Positions 1 to 8,561 of a stretch of DNA of 64,000 bases are shown piece after piece (the first letter of the stretch is position 1; every line of letters starts with the position of its first letter). This DNA comes from Arthrobacter sp. U41. Lineage in GTDB: Bacteria > Actinomycetota > Actinomycetes > Actinomycetales > Micrococcaceae. The translations under genes and the position numbers were made by a program. The notes beneath the pieces were generated by a model. The model was not told where the DNA came from and did not search any database. It saw nothing but the letters and a program-made list of their open reading frames with translations. Location: contig NZ_VEGI01000001.1 in NCBI RefSeq assembly GCF_007679325.1, positions 186,001 through 250,000 on the forward strand, given 5' to 3'.

Positions 1-60
1 CTGCTCTTCATCGCCCTCGCCGTCGACCCGTTCGTCGGCTCCGCCGTCATGGGCGGCTAG
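1..60 (+). CDS. ctaB: C-terminal end of protoheme IX farnesyltransferase (heme O synthase), partial
   Basis: Only the last 19 codons and a TAG stop are in the window. They encode a hydrophobic end (LLFIALAVDPFVGSAVMGG) that fits the last membrane helix of a CtaB/UbiA-type prenyltransferase. The call rests mainly on context: the gene is convergent with ctaA, and actinobacteria commonly keep these two heme A biosynthesis genes together. CtaB farnesylates protoheme to heme O, the substrate of CtaA. The tail alone would not identify the family, so confidence is moderate. Confidence 0.6.
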   Translation: MLFIALAVDPFVGSAVMGG

Positions 61-91
61 CCAGGCGGCACGCACGCTACCAGGCGAGACG

Positions 92-125
92 GAAGCACCC
101 CGGCCCAATCGGACCGGGGTGCTTC
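92..125. terminator. Bidirectional hairpin between convergent ctaB and ctaA
   Basis: GAAGCACCCCGG (92-103) pairs perfectly with CCGGGGTGCTTC (114-125) across a 10-nt loop. It lies between the ctaB stop and the ctaA stop, so it can serve both strands. There is no long U tract. Confidence 0.75.
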
Positions 126-223
126 TGTCTGTGGACTGTGCGGTGACTCAACCAGGGATCAGTGACCGGCCCAAGGGGTCCGGCCAACCTGACCGGCCGT
201 CTTGACCGGCCTGCGTGCCCCAG

Positions 224-1168
224 CTACTTGACCGGGCTGCTGCGGGCAAGGTCGGCGGCGTTCGTTGCCGCGCTCATCAGCAGGGCGGCCCCCAGCATGT
301 GGGCCCCCACCAGGAGCGCCGGGATGCCGTTGTAGTACTGCGTGAAGCCGATGACGGCCTGCAGCACCGTGACGCCCAGGAGCATAAAGACGGCGGTCCG
401 GAACGGGCCGGTGATCCCATCCCGGAGGACGAGGTACAGCGCGAACAACGCCCCTGCCGTCACCAGGTACGCCGGGACGGCGTGGATGTGGGAAAAGAGG
501 TCCCAGTCCAGGTTGTTGCGCGGTGCGTCGGCGTCGCCGGCGTGCGGGCCGGCACCGGTGACCACAACGCCGAGGCAGACGGCCAGGGCAGAGAACAGCG
601 CGACGGCCGTCATGAGCGGACGCGCGACGCCCGGCAGGGCCGCCAGTTCGGCCACCCGGAACTTTCCGGTCCGCCCGTAGGCGCGGTTGACCAGCAGGGT
701 GGCCACGACCACAAGGGCCATCGAAACCAGGAAGTGCAGCCCCACCACCCAGGGGTTCAGCTGGGTCAGTACCGTGATGCCGCCGATGACGGCCTGCGCC
801 GGGATGCTGGCGAGCAGCGCCAGGGCCAGCAGGAAGAGGTCGCGGCGTTCCTTGCGCAGGTTCCACAGGTACACCAGCATCGTCACGGCGATCGCCGCCA
901 GGGCGAAGGTCAGCAGGCGGTTGCCGAATTCGATGATGCCGTGAATCCCCATTTCCGGGGTGTTCACCAGCGAGGCGTCGGTGCACCGCGGCCACGTGGG
1001 GCAGCCCAGGCCGGAGGCGGTGAGGCGGACGGCGCCGCCGGTCACGATCAGGATCGTCTGGCCGATCAGGGACAGCACCGCCAGCCGCTTCACCGTTTTG
1101 TCGACGGTGACGGGCAGCCAGGCGATGGTCCGGGTAGCGGTCCGGGGAGGGCGGGAGGCCGTGCTCAC
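224..1168 (-). CDS. ctaA: Heme A synthase (CtaA/Cox15)
   Basis: Membrane enzyme that oxidises the C8 methyl of heme O to the formyl group of heme A for cytochrome aa3 oxidase. The roughly 314-residue product has about eight hydrophobic segments. An early CPTWPRC segment gives the cysteine pair seen in actinobacterial CtaA, and histidines suited to heme binding sit in the helices (for example GLHFL and HIHAV). I chose the GTG at 1168 (VSTASRPP...). A longer frame reaches 1240 but would overlap the upstream permease gene, whose stop is at 1176-1178. The ABC permease gene is 7 nt upstream, so co-transcription is likely. It converges with ctaB, which supplies its substrate. Confidence 0.92.
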   Translation of the reverse strand: MSTASRPPRTATRTIAWLPVTVDKTVKRLAVLSLIGQTILIVTGGAVRLTASGLGCPTWPRCTDASLVNTPEMGIHGIIEFGNRLLTFALAAIAVTMLVYLWNLRKERRDLFLLALALLASIPAQAVIGGITVLTQLNPWVVGLHFLVSMALVVVATLLVNRAYGRTGKFRVAELAALPGVARPLMTAVALFSALAVCLGVVVTGAGPHAGDADAPRNNLDWDLFSHIHAVPAYLVTAGALFALYLVLRDGITGPFRTAVFMLLGVTVLQAVIGFTQYYNGIPALLVGAHMLGAALLMSAATNAADLARSSPVK

Positions 1169-1175
1169 AGTTTTC

Positions 1176-1985
1176 TCAATTCCATTTGAACCAACGGGTT
1201 GCTGCGCCGCCGGCAATCGCCGTCCAGAGCAGCAGGACAAGGACGGAAACAGGGTTGACGCTGCCGGACAGGAACGCGTCCCGCATCCCCTCTCCCAGGG
1301 CGCCGGAGGGAAGGAACTGCACGATCGACTGCAGCAGGGCGGGCAGCTTCTCCGCCGGGATCACGATCCCGCCCAGGGCTCCCAGCAGGATCCACAGCAG
1401 GTTGGTGATGGCCAGGGTCGCCTCCGGCCGGACGGTGCCCGCCACCAGCAGGCCCAGCGCCGTGAACGCGGCCGCACCCAGCACCAGCAGGGCCAGGGCC
1501 GGAGCCCAGCCCTGCGGATCCGGCTGCCAGCCCAGGGTCAGGGCGACGGCGGTGACTACCAGCACCTGCAGGGACAGCACCGCGAGGACCGCCAGCACCT
1601 TCCCGGCGATCAGCCCGGTGCGGCCCAGGGGGGTGGTGGAGAGGAAGCGCAGGACCCCGTAGCGGCGGTCGAAGCCGGTGGAGATGCCCTGGCCGGTGAA
1701 GGCTGTGGACATGGCGCACAGGGCCAGGATGCCCGGCACGGCGACGTTGATCCGGCTCGCACCGTATCCGTCCAGCAGGGGCGTGACCGTCAGTCCCACC
1801 ATGGCCAGCAGCGGCAGCACAACGGCCAGGATCAGCTGTTCGCCGTTCCGGAGCATGGTGACGGTCTCGTACCGGCCCTGCAGCATGATGCGCCGCAGCA
1901 GCGGGGCGGGCGCACCGCCCAGGGTCGGGGCGGGTACGGCGCTGCCCGATGGCGCGCTGCCCAGTGCGGCACTGTCGCGGGTCAT
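1176..1985 (-). CDS. ABC-2 type transporter permease
   Basis: 269-residue integral membrane protein with about six hydrophobic helices after a charged 40-residue N-terminus, the size and pattern of ABC-2 export permeases. The ATG overlaps the stop of the upstream ATP-binding gene in an ATGA arrangement (1982-1985), so the two are translationally coupled and form one exporter. Substrate is not evident. The pair next to ctaA and divergent from sufR is a common actinobacterial arrangement; a link to heme or respiratory maturation is only suggested by position. Confidence 0.85.
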   Translation of the reverse strand: MTRDSAALGSAPSGSAVPAPTLGGAPAPLLRRIMLQGRYETVTMLRNGEQLILAVVLPLLAMVGLTVTPLLDGYGASRINVAVPGILALCAMSTAFTGQGISTGFDRRYGVLRFLSTTPLGRTGLIAGKVLAVLAVLSLQVLVVTAVALTLGWQPDPQGWAPALALLVLGAAAFTALGLLVAGTVRPEATLAITNLLWILLGALGGIVIPAEKLPALLQSIVQFLPSGALGEGMRDAFLSGSVNPVSVLVLLLWTAIAGGAATRWFKWN

Positions 1986-2953
1986 CGGATCTCCCTTCCG
2001 GAGATGTCGAGGAAAACGTCCTCCAGGCTGCGGGCTTCAAGGCTCAGCGAGCGGGGCATGATGCCCCGGGCCGCCCACCAGGCGGTGATCGCGGCGAGGT
2101 CGGCGGGGGTGAGGGCGCCGGTGGCGGCGTAGCTGCCGGCCCGTGCTTCGGTGACGTCCACGCCGTCGGGCAGCACGCCGGTGAAATCCAGGCCCGGGTC
2201 GGCCTCGAACAGCAGGGTGCGGATGTGCTGCTCCCCGGCGTCGGGCGGGAGGGGGTGCTGCAGGAGCTGCGCGACTGTTCCCTCGGCGACGTTGCGGCCG
2301 GCGTCGATGATGTAGACGTAATCGGCGAGGCGCTGGGCGTCGTCCATAAGGTGGGTGGTCAGGACGATTCCCATCCCGCGGTTCCGGAGTTCGGAGATGA
2401 GCCCGAACACGAGCTGGCGCGACTGCGGGTCCAGGCCGGCGCTGGGCTCGTCAAGAAAAAGCACTTCGGGGTTGCCCACGAGCGCGGCTGCGAGGGCCAG
2501 CCGTTGCTTCTGCCCGCCGGAGAGGCGCCGCACGGAGGTCCGGCTGAAGGCGTCGATGCCAAGACGGTCGATCAGTTCCCCGACCGGCCACGGGTCCTGG
2601 TACATGCCGGCAATATGCTTAAGGAGCGGGATGGGGCGGGCCGACGGCGGCAACCCGCCGTCCTGCAGCATCACGCCCACCCGGGCCCGCAGTCCGGCGC
2701 CGGCCGTGTCCGGGTCCTCACCCAGGAGGCTGATGCTGCCGTGCGTGCGCTTCTGCAGTCCCTGGGCGCACTCGATGGTGGTGGTTTTGCCGGCGCCGTT
2801 GGCCCCCAGCAGGGCAGTGACCTGGCCGCGTTCGGCCACGAGGGAAACGCCACTGACCACCCGCAGCATCTTGCCGTCGAGCGTGGGCAGTGGACCAACA
2901 TCCTTGACTAGCCCGCTGATGGACAGGACGGGGGATTCGGGGGATCGCACCAC
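1982..2953 (-). CDS. ABC transporter ATP-binding protein (exporter partner of the 1176-1985 permease)
   Basis: 323-residue nucleotide-binding subunit. Visible motifs are Walker A GANGAGKTT (about residue 50), signature LSGGQKQR (about 145), Walker B VLFLDEPSAGLD and a switch histidine in TTHLMDD. The C-terminal ~90 residues are the extension typical of ABC-2 drug or lipid exporters. It starts at GTG 2953 (GTG GTG CGA); a TAGAAT hexamer a few nucleotides upstream could be a -10 box, which would make the mRNA nearly leaderless. Divergent from sufR across about 150 bp. Confidence 0.88.
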   Translation of the reverse strand: MVRSPESPVLSISGLVKDVGPLPTLDGKMLRVVSGVSLVAERGQVTALLGANGAGKTTTIECAQGLQKRTHGSISLLGEDPDTAGAGLRARVGVMLQDGGLPPSARPIPLLKHIAGMYQDPWPVGELIDRLGIDAFSRTSVRRLSGGQKQRLALAAALVGNPEVLFLDEPSAGLDPQSRQLVFGLISELRNRGMGIVLTTHLMDDAQRLADYVYIIDAGRNVAEGTVAQLLQHPLPPDAGEQHIRTLLFEADPGLDFTGVLPDGVDVTEARAGSYAATGALTPADLAAITAWWAARGIMPRSLSLEARSLEDVFLDISGREIR

Positions 2954-3099
2954 AGCATTCTACGGGATGTAGTACGTGGCGCTCCGGCGGTCGGCCGCAC
3001 CGGCCCGTGGCGGGGAGACAGCCCGGGGATGCAGCCGGGGATAGCCATGCCTTACTGGAACGGGGGACTAAATTACGACATGATTGTGTTGTGTATTCC

Positions 3100-3990
3100 A
3101 TGAGCACCTCCACGTCTGTCGCTTCCGGGCGCGTTCGCCAGCGCCCGGCATCAGCCGTGCCGCCGGAGGCGGGGGCAGTCGGTTCCGTGGAGTCCGCTGC
3201 CGCGCAGGTTGTGGCGGCGCAGGTTGCGGCCGCGTTCCCGGCAGCCGACCCGGAAGAGCGCACCCGGGACCGCGTCCTGAACGCCGTCCTGGAACACGGC
3301 CCCATCAGCGCCGCCGAACTGGGTGACCTGCTTGGGTTCACCCCCGCCGCGGTCCGCCGCCACCTGGACCACCTCTCACGCGACGGGGTGATCGAGGTCA
3401 AGCGCGCCTCCCGCGCGGGCGCCGGAGCCGGACGCCCGGCACGCCGCTACGTGCTCAGTTCCCAGGGTCAGTCGTCGCTTGGCAACGACTACCTGGACAT
3501 CGCCACCCTGGCACTGCAGCGCCTCGGCGAAGCGGCCGGTCCCGACGCCGTGCGGCAGTTCGCCGTCGAACGCTTCGGTGACATGGAACGCCGCTACGCG
3601 CCGGAGATCAACGCCGCCGGCCCGGACATCACCGCCCGGGCGCAGGCACTGTCGGAGGCGCTGAGCCGCGACGGGTTCGTGGCGTCCACGGCGTCGATCG
3701 AAGCCAAGGCACCCCTGCCGGCGGCGCTCTCCAGCGTCCAGCTGTGCCAGGGGCACTGCCCCATCCAGCAGCTGGCCGCGCAGTTCCCCGTGTTCTGCGA
3801 CGTGGAGACCGAGGTGTTCGCCCGGCTCGTCGGCGTCGACGTCCGCCGGCTTTCCACGCTGGCGCGCGGCGGCCATGTCTGCACCACCCACATACCTACA
3901 GGCCGTCCGGCGGCCAGGGGGCCTCACAGCCCCGCAGCCACCCCGGGCGACCTGGACGAAGTATCCAACCATCTGCAAGAAAGGCCGTGA
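3100..3990 (+). CDS. sufR: Iron-sulfur cluster-sensing transcriptional regulator SufR
   Basis: 296-residue DeoR/ArsR-like winged-helix regulator heading the suf operon. In this family it binds an Fe-S cluster and represses suf when clusters are plentiful. Residues ~55-120 form the helix-turn-helix ([24 protein letters not shown]) followed by a basic wing. Cluster-ligand candidates are C216, C220 and C233 (Cx3Cx12C), with a further Cys at 261. I chose ATG 3100 (MSTSTS...); the frame is open from 3007, but the extra 31 residues are not family-like. The stop codon overlaps the sufB ATG (TGATG), so the regulator is co-transcribed with its targets. Confidence 0.93.
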   Translation: MSTSTSVASGRVRQRPASAVPPEAGAVGSVESAAAQVVAAQVAAAFPAADPEERTRDRVLNAVLEHGPISAAELGDLLGFTPAAVRRHLDHLSRDGVIEVKRASRAGAGAGRPARRYVLSSQGQSSLGNDYLDIATLALQRLGEAAGPDAVRQFAVERFGDMERRYAPEINAAGPDITARAQALSEALSRDGFVASTASIEAKAPLPAALSSVQLCQGHCPIQQLAAQFPVFCDVETEVFARLVGVDVRRLSTLARGGHVCTTHIPTGRPAARGPHSPAATPGDLDEVSNHLQERP

Positions 3991-5453
3991 TGACGGACCA
4001 ACTATCAGAGAAGAAGGTTGCTGAATCCACTGTGATTTCGGAGATTCTGGAAAAGAATCCCGAGCTCCACGGAATCGGAACCTATGAGTACGGCTGGTCC
4101 GACAAGAACGACGTCGGCGCCAACGCCCGACGCGGCATCGATGAAGACGTTGTCCGCGACATTTCGGCCAAAAAGAGCGAGCCGGAGTGGATGCTGGACC
4201 TGCGCCTCAAGGGCCTGAAGTACTTCGACCGCAAGCCCATGCCCACCTGGGGTGCAGACCTCTCCGGCATCGACTTCGACAACATCAAGTACTTTGTGCG
4301 GTCCACGGAAAAGCAGGCCGCCACCTGGGAGGACCTCCCGGAGGACATCCGGAACACCTACGAGAAGCTGGGAATCCCGGAAGCCGAGCGCAGCCGCCTG
4401 GTCTCCGGCGTCGCCGCGCAGTACGAGTCCGAGGTGGTCTACCACCAGATCCGCGAGGACCTTGAAGCCCAGGGCGTCATCTTCCTGGACACCGACACCG
4501 CGCTGCGGGAACACCCGGAGATCTTCCAGGAGTACTTCGGCACCATCATTCCGGTGGGCGACAACAAGTTCGCGTCGCTGAACACGGCCGTCTGGTCCGG
4601 CGGCTCCTTTGTGTACGTGCCCAAGGGTGTCCACGTCGACATTCCCCTGCAGGCATACTTCCGCATCAACACGGAAAACATGGGCCAGTTCGAGCGGACG
4701 CTGATCATCGCCGACGAGGACTCCTACGTCCACTACATCGAGGGCTGCACCGCGCCGATCTACACCTCGGACTCGCTGCACTCCGCCGTCGTGGAAATCA
4801 TTGTGAAGAAGGGCGCCCGCGTCCGCTACACCACCATCCAGAACTGGTCCACCAACGTGTACAACCTGGTGACCAAGCGCGCCATCTGCGAAGAGGGCGC
4901 CACCATGGAGTGGGTCGACGGCAACATCGGCTCCAAGGTCACCATGAAGTACCCGGCCGTCTACCTCGTGGGTGAGGGCGCCAAGGGCGAGACCCTGTCC
5001 ATCGCGTTCGCCGGCGAAGGCCAGCACCAGGACACCGGCTCCAAGATGGTCCACATCGCGCCGAACACCAAGAGTTCGATCGTGTCCAAGTCCGTGGCCC
5101 GCGGCGGCGGCCGTGCCGCTTACCGCGGCCTGGTCCAGGTCCGCGAAGGCGCCAAGCACTCGGCCAACACGGTCCGCTGCGACGCGCTCCTGGTGGACAC
5201 CATCAGCCGTTCGGACACGTACCCGTACATCGACATCCGCGAGGATGACGTCACCATGGGACACGAGGCCACGGTCTCGCGGGTCAGCGAAGAGCAGCTG
5301 TTCTACCTGATGTCCCGCGGCATGCGCGAAGACGAGGCCATGGCGATGATCGTCCGCGGCTTCATCGAACCGATTGCCCGCGAGCTGCCGATGGAATACG
5401 CGCTTGAGCTGAACCGCCTGATTGAACTGCAGATGGAAGGATCGGTCGGTTAA
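3990..5453 (+). CDS. sufB: Fe-S cluster assembly scaffold protein SufB
   Basis: 487-residue SufB, the scaffold subunit of the SufBC2D complex on which sulfur and iron are assembled into clusters. The right-handed beta-helix core carries the conserved TVRCDALL cysteine (C397), the counterpart of E. coli Cys405, and the downstream MGHEATVS stretch. The C-terminal helices ([23 protein letters not shown]) contact SufC. The ATG at 3990 overlaps the sufR stop by 1 nt; the frame runs open further upstream inside sufR but has no family-like sequence there. It ends with TAATG, overlapping sufD. Confidence 0.97.
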   Translation: MTDQLSEKKVAESTVISEILEKNPELHGIGTYEYGWSDKNDVGANARRGIDEDVVRDISAKKSEPEWMLDLRLKGLKYFDRKPMPTWGADLSGIDFDNIKYFVRSTEKQAATWEDLPEDIRNTYEKLGIPEAERSRLVSGVAAQYESEVVYHQIREDLEAQGVIFLDTDTALREHPEIFQEYFGTIIPVGDNKFASLNTAVWSGGSFVYVPKGVHVDIPLQAYFRINTENMGQFERTLIIADEDSYVHYIEGCTAPIYTSDSLHSAVVEIIVKKGARVRYTTIQNWSTNVYNLVTKRAICEEGATMEWVDGNIGSKVTMKYPAVYLVGEGAKGETLSIAFAGEGQHQDTGSKMVHIAPNTKSSIVSKSVARGGGRAAYRGLVQVREGAKHSANTVRCDALLVDTISRSDTYPYIDIREDDVTMGHEATVSRVSEEQLFYLMSRGMREDEAMAMIVRGFIEPIARELPMEYALELNRLIELQMEGSVG

Positions 5454-6739
5454 TGACTGACATCACTACTGAAAAGGCCCGCATCGGCGCGCCGTCAGCC
5501 CAGCCGTTCATCAACGGTTTCACCGAGGAAGGCGAGAGCCTGTCACCGCTGAACGCCGCGGAGTCCAAGTCCCCGCTGGCCGGCGAGGCCGTTAAACGGC
5601 ACTCGCACGGCGGCGGCGTCGGCGTCCCGGACAGCTCACGCGCCGGCCGCCTGACCTCCTACAAGCTGGCTGACTTCAAGCCGCTCACCGGCATGGAAGA
5701 GGACTGGCGGTTCACCCCGCTCAAGCGCCTCCGCGGCCTGCACACCGAGGTCCTGGGCGGCGCCGCGCCGTCCGTAAGCGTCACCGCGCCGGACAACGTC
5801 ATCGTGGAAACCGTCGGCCGCGACGACCGCCGGATCGGCTCCGCCGCTATCCCCGAGGACCGCGTCTCCGCAAACGCCTGGGAGAACTTCACCGAAGCCA
5901 CCGTGATCACGGTTCCGGCCGAGGTTCAGGCCGAAGGCGAAGTCAGCGTCCTGCTGACCGGCCAGGGCACCGGGGCTGCCGCGCAGCACGTTGTGATCGT
6001 CGCGGAGAAGTTCTCCAAGTCCGTCGTTGTCCTGGACCACCAGGGCACCGCCGTCGTCTCGGAGAACATCGAAATCCTCGTGGAGGACGGCGCTCAGCTC
6101 ACCGTCATCTCGCTCCAGGAATGGAACGACGACGCCGTGCACGCCTCCTCCCAGCAGGCCAAGCTCGGCCGGGACGCCAAGTTCAAGCACATTGTCGTCA
6201 GCCTCGGCGGCGACCTCGTGCGCGTCACGCCGTCGGCCCGCTTCACCGCCCCCGGCGCCGAAGCGGAAATGTTCGGCCTGTACTTCGCCGACGCCGGCCA
6301 GCACCTGGAGCAGCGCCTCTTCGTGGACCACGCCGTTGCCAACTGCAAGTCCAACGTCCTGTACAAGGGCGCGCTGCAGGGCCGGAACGCGCACACCGTC
6401 TGGGTGGGTGACGTCCTGATCCGCAAGGAAGCAGAAGGCACCGACACGTACGAGGCCAACCGCAACCTGGTCCTCACCGACGGCGCCCGCGCCGACTCCG
6501 TGCCGAACCTGGAAATCGAGACCGGACTGATCGCCGGCGCCGGCCACGCCAGCGCCACCGGACGTTTCGACGACGAGCACCTGTTCTACCTGATGGCCCG
6601 CGGCATTCCGGAAGAGGTGGCCCGCCGACTGGTGGTCCGCGGCTTCCTGAACGAGATCATCCAGAAGATCAAGGTTCCTGCCATCGAGGAGCGCCTCACG
6701 GCCGCCGTCGAGCGCGAACTCGCGGCAACGGACAACTAG
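5453..6739 (+). CDS. sufD: Fe-S cluster assembly protein SufD
   Basis: 428-residue partner of SufB in the SufBC2D scaffold. The N-terminal ~100 residues are variable and include a His/Gly-rich stretch. The beta-helix core follows, and the C-terminal block RFDDEHLFYLMARGIPEEVARRLVVRGFLNEI matches SufD, including the HLFYLMARG segment that binds SufC. The start overlaps the sufB stop by 1 nt, implying 1:1 coupled translation. A 46-nt gap separates it from the Rieske gene. Confidence 0.96.
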   Translation: MTDITTEKARIGAPSAQPFINGFTEEGESLSPLNAAESKSPLAGEAVKRHSHGGGVGVPDSSRAGRLTSYKLADFKPLTGMEEDWRFTPLKRLRGLHTEVLGGAAPSVSVTAPDNVIVETVGRDDRRIGSAAIPEDRVSANAWENFTEATVITVPAEVQAEGEVSVLLTGQGTGAAAQHVVIVAEKFSKSVVVLDHQGTAVVSENIEILVEDGAQLTVISLQEWNDDAVHASSQQAKLGRDAKFKHIVVSLGGDLVRVTPSARFTAPGAEAEMFGLYFADAGQHLEQRLFVDHAVANCKSNVLYKGALQGRNAHTVWVGDVLIRKEAEGTDTYEANRNLVLTDGARADSVPNLEIETGLIAGAGHASATGRFDDEHLFYLMARGIPEEVARRLVVRGFLNEIIQKIKVPAIEERLTAAVERELAATDN

Positions 6740-6785
6740 TGCGAAGCACTGTAGGACGCAGCACTGGAGAATACGGAAACCATCA

Positions 6786-7145
6786 ATGACTGAACAGCCA
6801 AGAGGCGAGCTCGTCTGCAACGCCAGTGAGATCCAACTCAAGCAGGCGTTGCGGATCCTGGTCGACGACTACCCCGTCGCGATCGTGAAGGACTCGATGG
6901 GCGAAATCCACGCCATCGGGGACACCTGCTCGCACGCGGACATCTCCCTGTCCGAGGGCGAGGTGGAGGGCTGCATGATCGAGTGCTGGGGCCACGGCTC
7001 CCAGTTCGATCTGCGCAGCGGCGAGCCGCTCCAGCTGCCGGCCTACGATCCGGTTCCCGTCTTCGCCGTGACCGTCTTGGACGACGAAGTCTATGTGGAC
7101 TTCACCAACGTCCTGAACGGCGCCGAGGCCCCGAACTTCAGCTGA
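6786..7145 (+). CDS. Rieske [2Fe-2S] ferredoxin-like protein in the suf operon
   Basis: 119-residue soluble Rieske protein. The two metal-binding boxes are TCSHADISL (Cys-x-His) and CWGHGSQFDLRSG (Cys-x2-His), giving the usual two-Cys, two-His ligand set. It resembles the ferredoxin component of non-heme oxygenases, but no oxygenase gene is near. Its place between sufD and sufC is typical of actinobacterial suf operons. An electron-transfer or cluster-transfer role in assembly is plausible but inferred only from that position. Confidence 0.9.
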   Translation: MTEQPRGELVCNASEIQLKQALRILVDDYPVAIVKDSMGEIHAIGDTCSHADISLSEGEVEGCMIECWGHGSQFDLRSGEPLQLPAYDPVPVFAVTVLDDEVYVDFTNVLNGAEAPNFS

Positions 7146-7236
7146 CGGCCGTTGTCGTCAGCAGTCAGTTTTAGAACACTTATCGACAAGAAACCGCACG
7201 GTGCCGGAGGGCACGGTGCAGAGGAGAACAAGGCAC

Positions 7237-8034
7237 ATGTCTACTCTTGAGATCAAGGACCTGCACGTCAGCATTGACACCGAGCAGGGCACGAAGGAAA
7301 TCCTGAAGGGCGTCAGCCTGACTATCCGGACCGGCGAGACCCACGCCATTATGGGCCCGAACGGTTCCGGCAAGTCCACCCTGGCGTCCACCATTGCCGG
7401 CCACCCGCGCTACAACGTCACCGCCGGCACCATCACGCTGGACGGCGACGATGTCCTCGCGATGAGCGTCGACGAGCGAGCCCGCGCCGGCCTGTTCCTG
7501 GCCATGCAGTACCCAGTGGAGGTTCCGGGTGTCAGCATGACCAACTTCCTGCGCACCGCCAAAACGGCCATCGACGGCGAAGCCCCCAAGCTGCGTACCT
7601 GGACCAAGGACGTCAAGGCCGCCATGGCGCAGCTGCGCATCGACGCGGACTTCACGCAGCGCAACGTCAACGAGGGCTTCTCCGGCGGCGAGAAGAAGCG
7701 CGTTGAGATCCTCCAGCTGGAACTGTTCAAGCCGAAGTTCGCCGTCCTGGACGAGACCGACTCCGGCCTGGACGTTGACGCGCTCAAGGTTGTCTCCGAG
7801 GGCGTCAACCGCGCCCACGCCGAAGGCAACATGGGCACCCTGCTCATCACGCACTACACCCGGATCCTGCGCTACATCAAGCCGGACTTCGTGCACGTGT
7901 TCGTTGACGGCCAGGTTGTCGAAGAGGGCGGCCCGGAGCTTGCCGACCGCCTTGAAGAAGAAGGCTACGACCGCTACGCCACCGGCGCCGGGGCAGCCAC
8001 CATCGCTGCCGCTGACGCTGCAGCACAGGCCTAG
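7237..8034 (+). CDS. sufC: Fe-S cluster assembly ATPase SufC
   Basis: 265-residue ABC-type ATPase of the SufBC2D complex. Walker A GPNGSGKST is at residues 40-48, the signature is FSGGEKKR, and Walker B runs into the SufC-diagnostic LDETDSGLDVDAL; the switch His is in LLITHYTRIL. The ATG at 7237 is preceded by GAGGAG (7221-7226). A GTG at 7201 is in frame but lacks such a site. About 90 nt separate it from the Rieske gene. The alanine-rich C-terminus is unremarkable. Confidence 0.97.
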   Translation: MSTLEIKDLHVSIDTEQGTKEILKGVSLTIRTGETHAIMGPNGSGKSTLASTIAGHPRYNVTAGTITLDGDDVLAMSVDERARAGLFLAMQYPVEVPGVSMTNFLRTAKTAIDGEAPKLRTWTKDVKAAMAQLRIDADFTQRNVNEGFSGGEKKRVEILQLELFKPKFAVLDETDSGLDVDALKVVSEGVNRAHAEGNMGTLLITHYTRILRYIKPDFVHVFVDGQVVEEGGPELADRLEEEGYDRYATGAGAATIAAADAAAQA

Positions 8035-8047
8035 TTAGGACTTCACA

Positions 8048-8380
8048 ATGACCGAACTCAATGTGGCCCGCACGGGCCTCGAGGATGTCGAAGAGGCACT
8101 CAAGGATGTGATCGACCCTGAACTGGGTGTGAACATCGTGGACCTGGGCCTGCTGTACGGCCTGAAGTACTCCGACGACGACGGCGCCCTCCTGATCGAC
8201 ATGACGCTCACCACGGCCGCCTGCCCGCTCACCGATGTCATCGAGGAGCAGGTCGGCAAGGCCCTGGACGGTGTGGTCGACGAATGGCGCCTCAACTGGG
8301 TGTGGATGCCGCCATGGGGTCCGGAACGGATCACCGAGGACGGCCGCGACCAGATGCGCGCCCTCGGCTTCAACATCTAG
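8048..8380 (+). CDS. DUF59 / MIP18-type metal-sulfur cluster assembly factor (SufT-like)
   Basis: 110-residue MIP18-family protein (VEEALKDVIDPELGVNIVDLGLLYGL), with a later TTAACPLTD segment carrying the conserved cysteine. Family members help mature or deliver Fe-S clusters. It lies 13 nt after sufC and is the last gene of the operon. In many actinobacteria sufS (cysteine desulfurase) and sufU come between sufC and this gene; neither is present in the window. Confidence 0.92.
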   Translation: MTELNVARTGLEDVEEALKDVIDPELGVNIVDLGLLYGLKYSDDDGALLIDMTLTTAACPLTDVIEEQVGKALDGVVDEWRLNWVWMPPWGPERITEDGRDQMRALGFNI

Positions 8381-8422
8381 AACCGCCCTGCCCCGCAGGC
8401 AGGCAAACGACGGCGGGCGGGG

Positions 8423-8488
8423 CCCCCCCCCCTGCGGGGGCGCCGCGCCGCCCACGTCCCCGACGCGGCCCCCCCCCCCGCCCCCCCC
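8423..8488. repeat. Poly-C homopolymer tracts in the suf 3' gap
   Basis: Three long C runs lie in the 180-nt gap between convergent genes: 10 C at 8423-8432, 11 C at 8469-8479 and 8 C at 8481-8488. They are the longest homopolymers I noticed in the window and are not inside a gene. They could be slippage-prone DNA or a consensus error; exact lengths should be treated with caution. Confidence 0.7.
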
Positions 8489-8504
8489 TCGTCGTTTTAT
8501 CGAG

Positions 8505-8552
8505 TGCTCCACAACCGCCCTGATGACAGCCCAAAACGGCAGTTAAGGAGCA
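8505..8552. repeat. 48-bp intergenic palindromic repeat, copy 1
   Basis: An imperfect inverted repeat bounded by TGCTCC and GGAGCA, with inner arms around CAACCGCCC and GGCAGTTA. A second 48-bp copy lies at 26654-26701 with about 38 of 48 bases identical, and both are followed by AGCGGACG on the right. Both copies sit in gaps between convergent genes, 10-15 bp from the 3' end of the minus-strand gene. That suggests a small interspersed palindrome acting as a bidirectional terminator. Confidence 0.75.
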
Positions 8553-8561
8553 GCGGACGGG

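Noticed and set aside
2990-3060. DosR-like dyad near sufR (GGGGA-GACA-GCCCG)
   Set aside because: It fails at two or more fixed positions and the neighbouring genes do not fit the regulon.
2954-3099. SufR operator in the sufR promoter region
   Set aside because: Short imperfect dyads such as ACGAC-N8-GTTGT are present, but none is convincing and I am not certain of the actinobacterial SufR consensus.
3744-3989. Longer sufB starting inside sufR
   Set aside because: The upstream part of the frame is not SufB-like, and ATG 3990 overlaps the sufR stop in a standard coupled arrangement.
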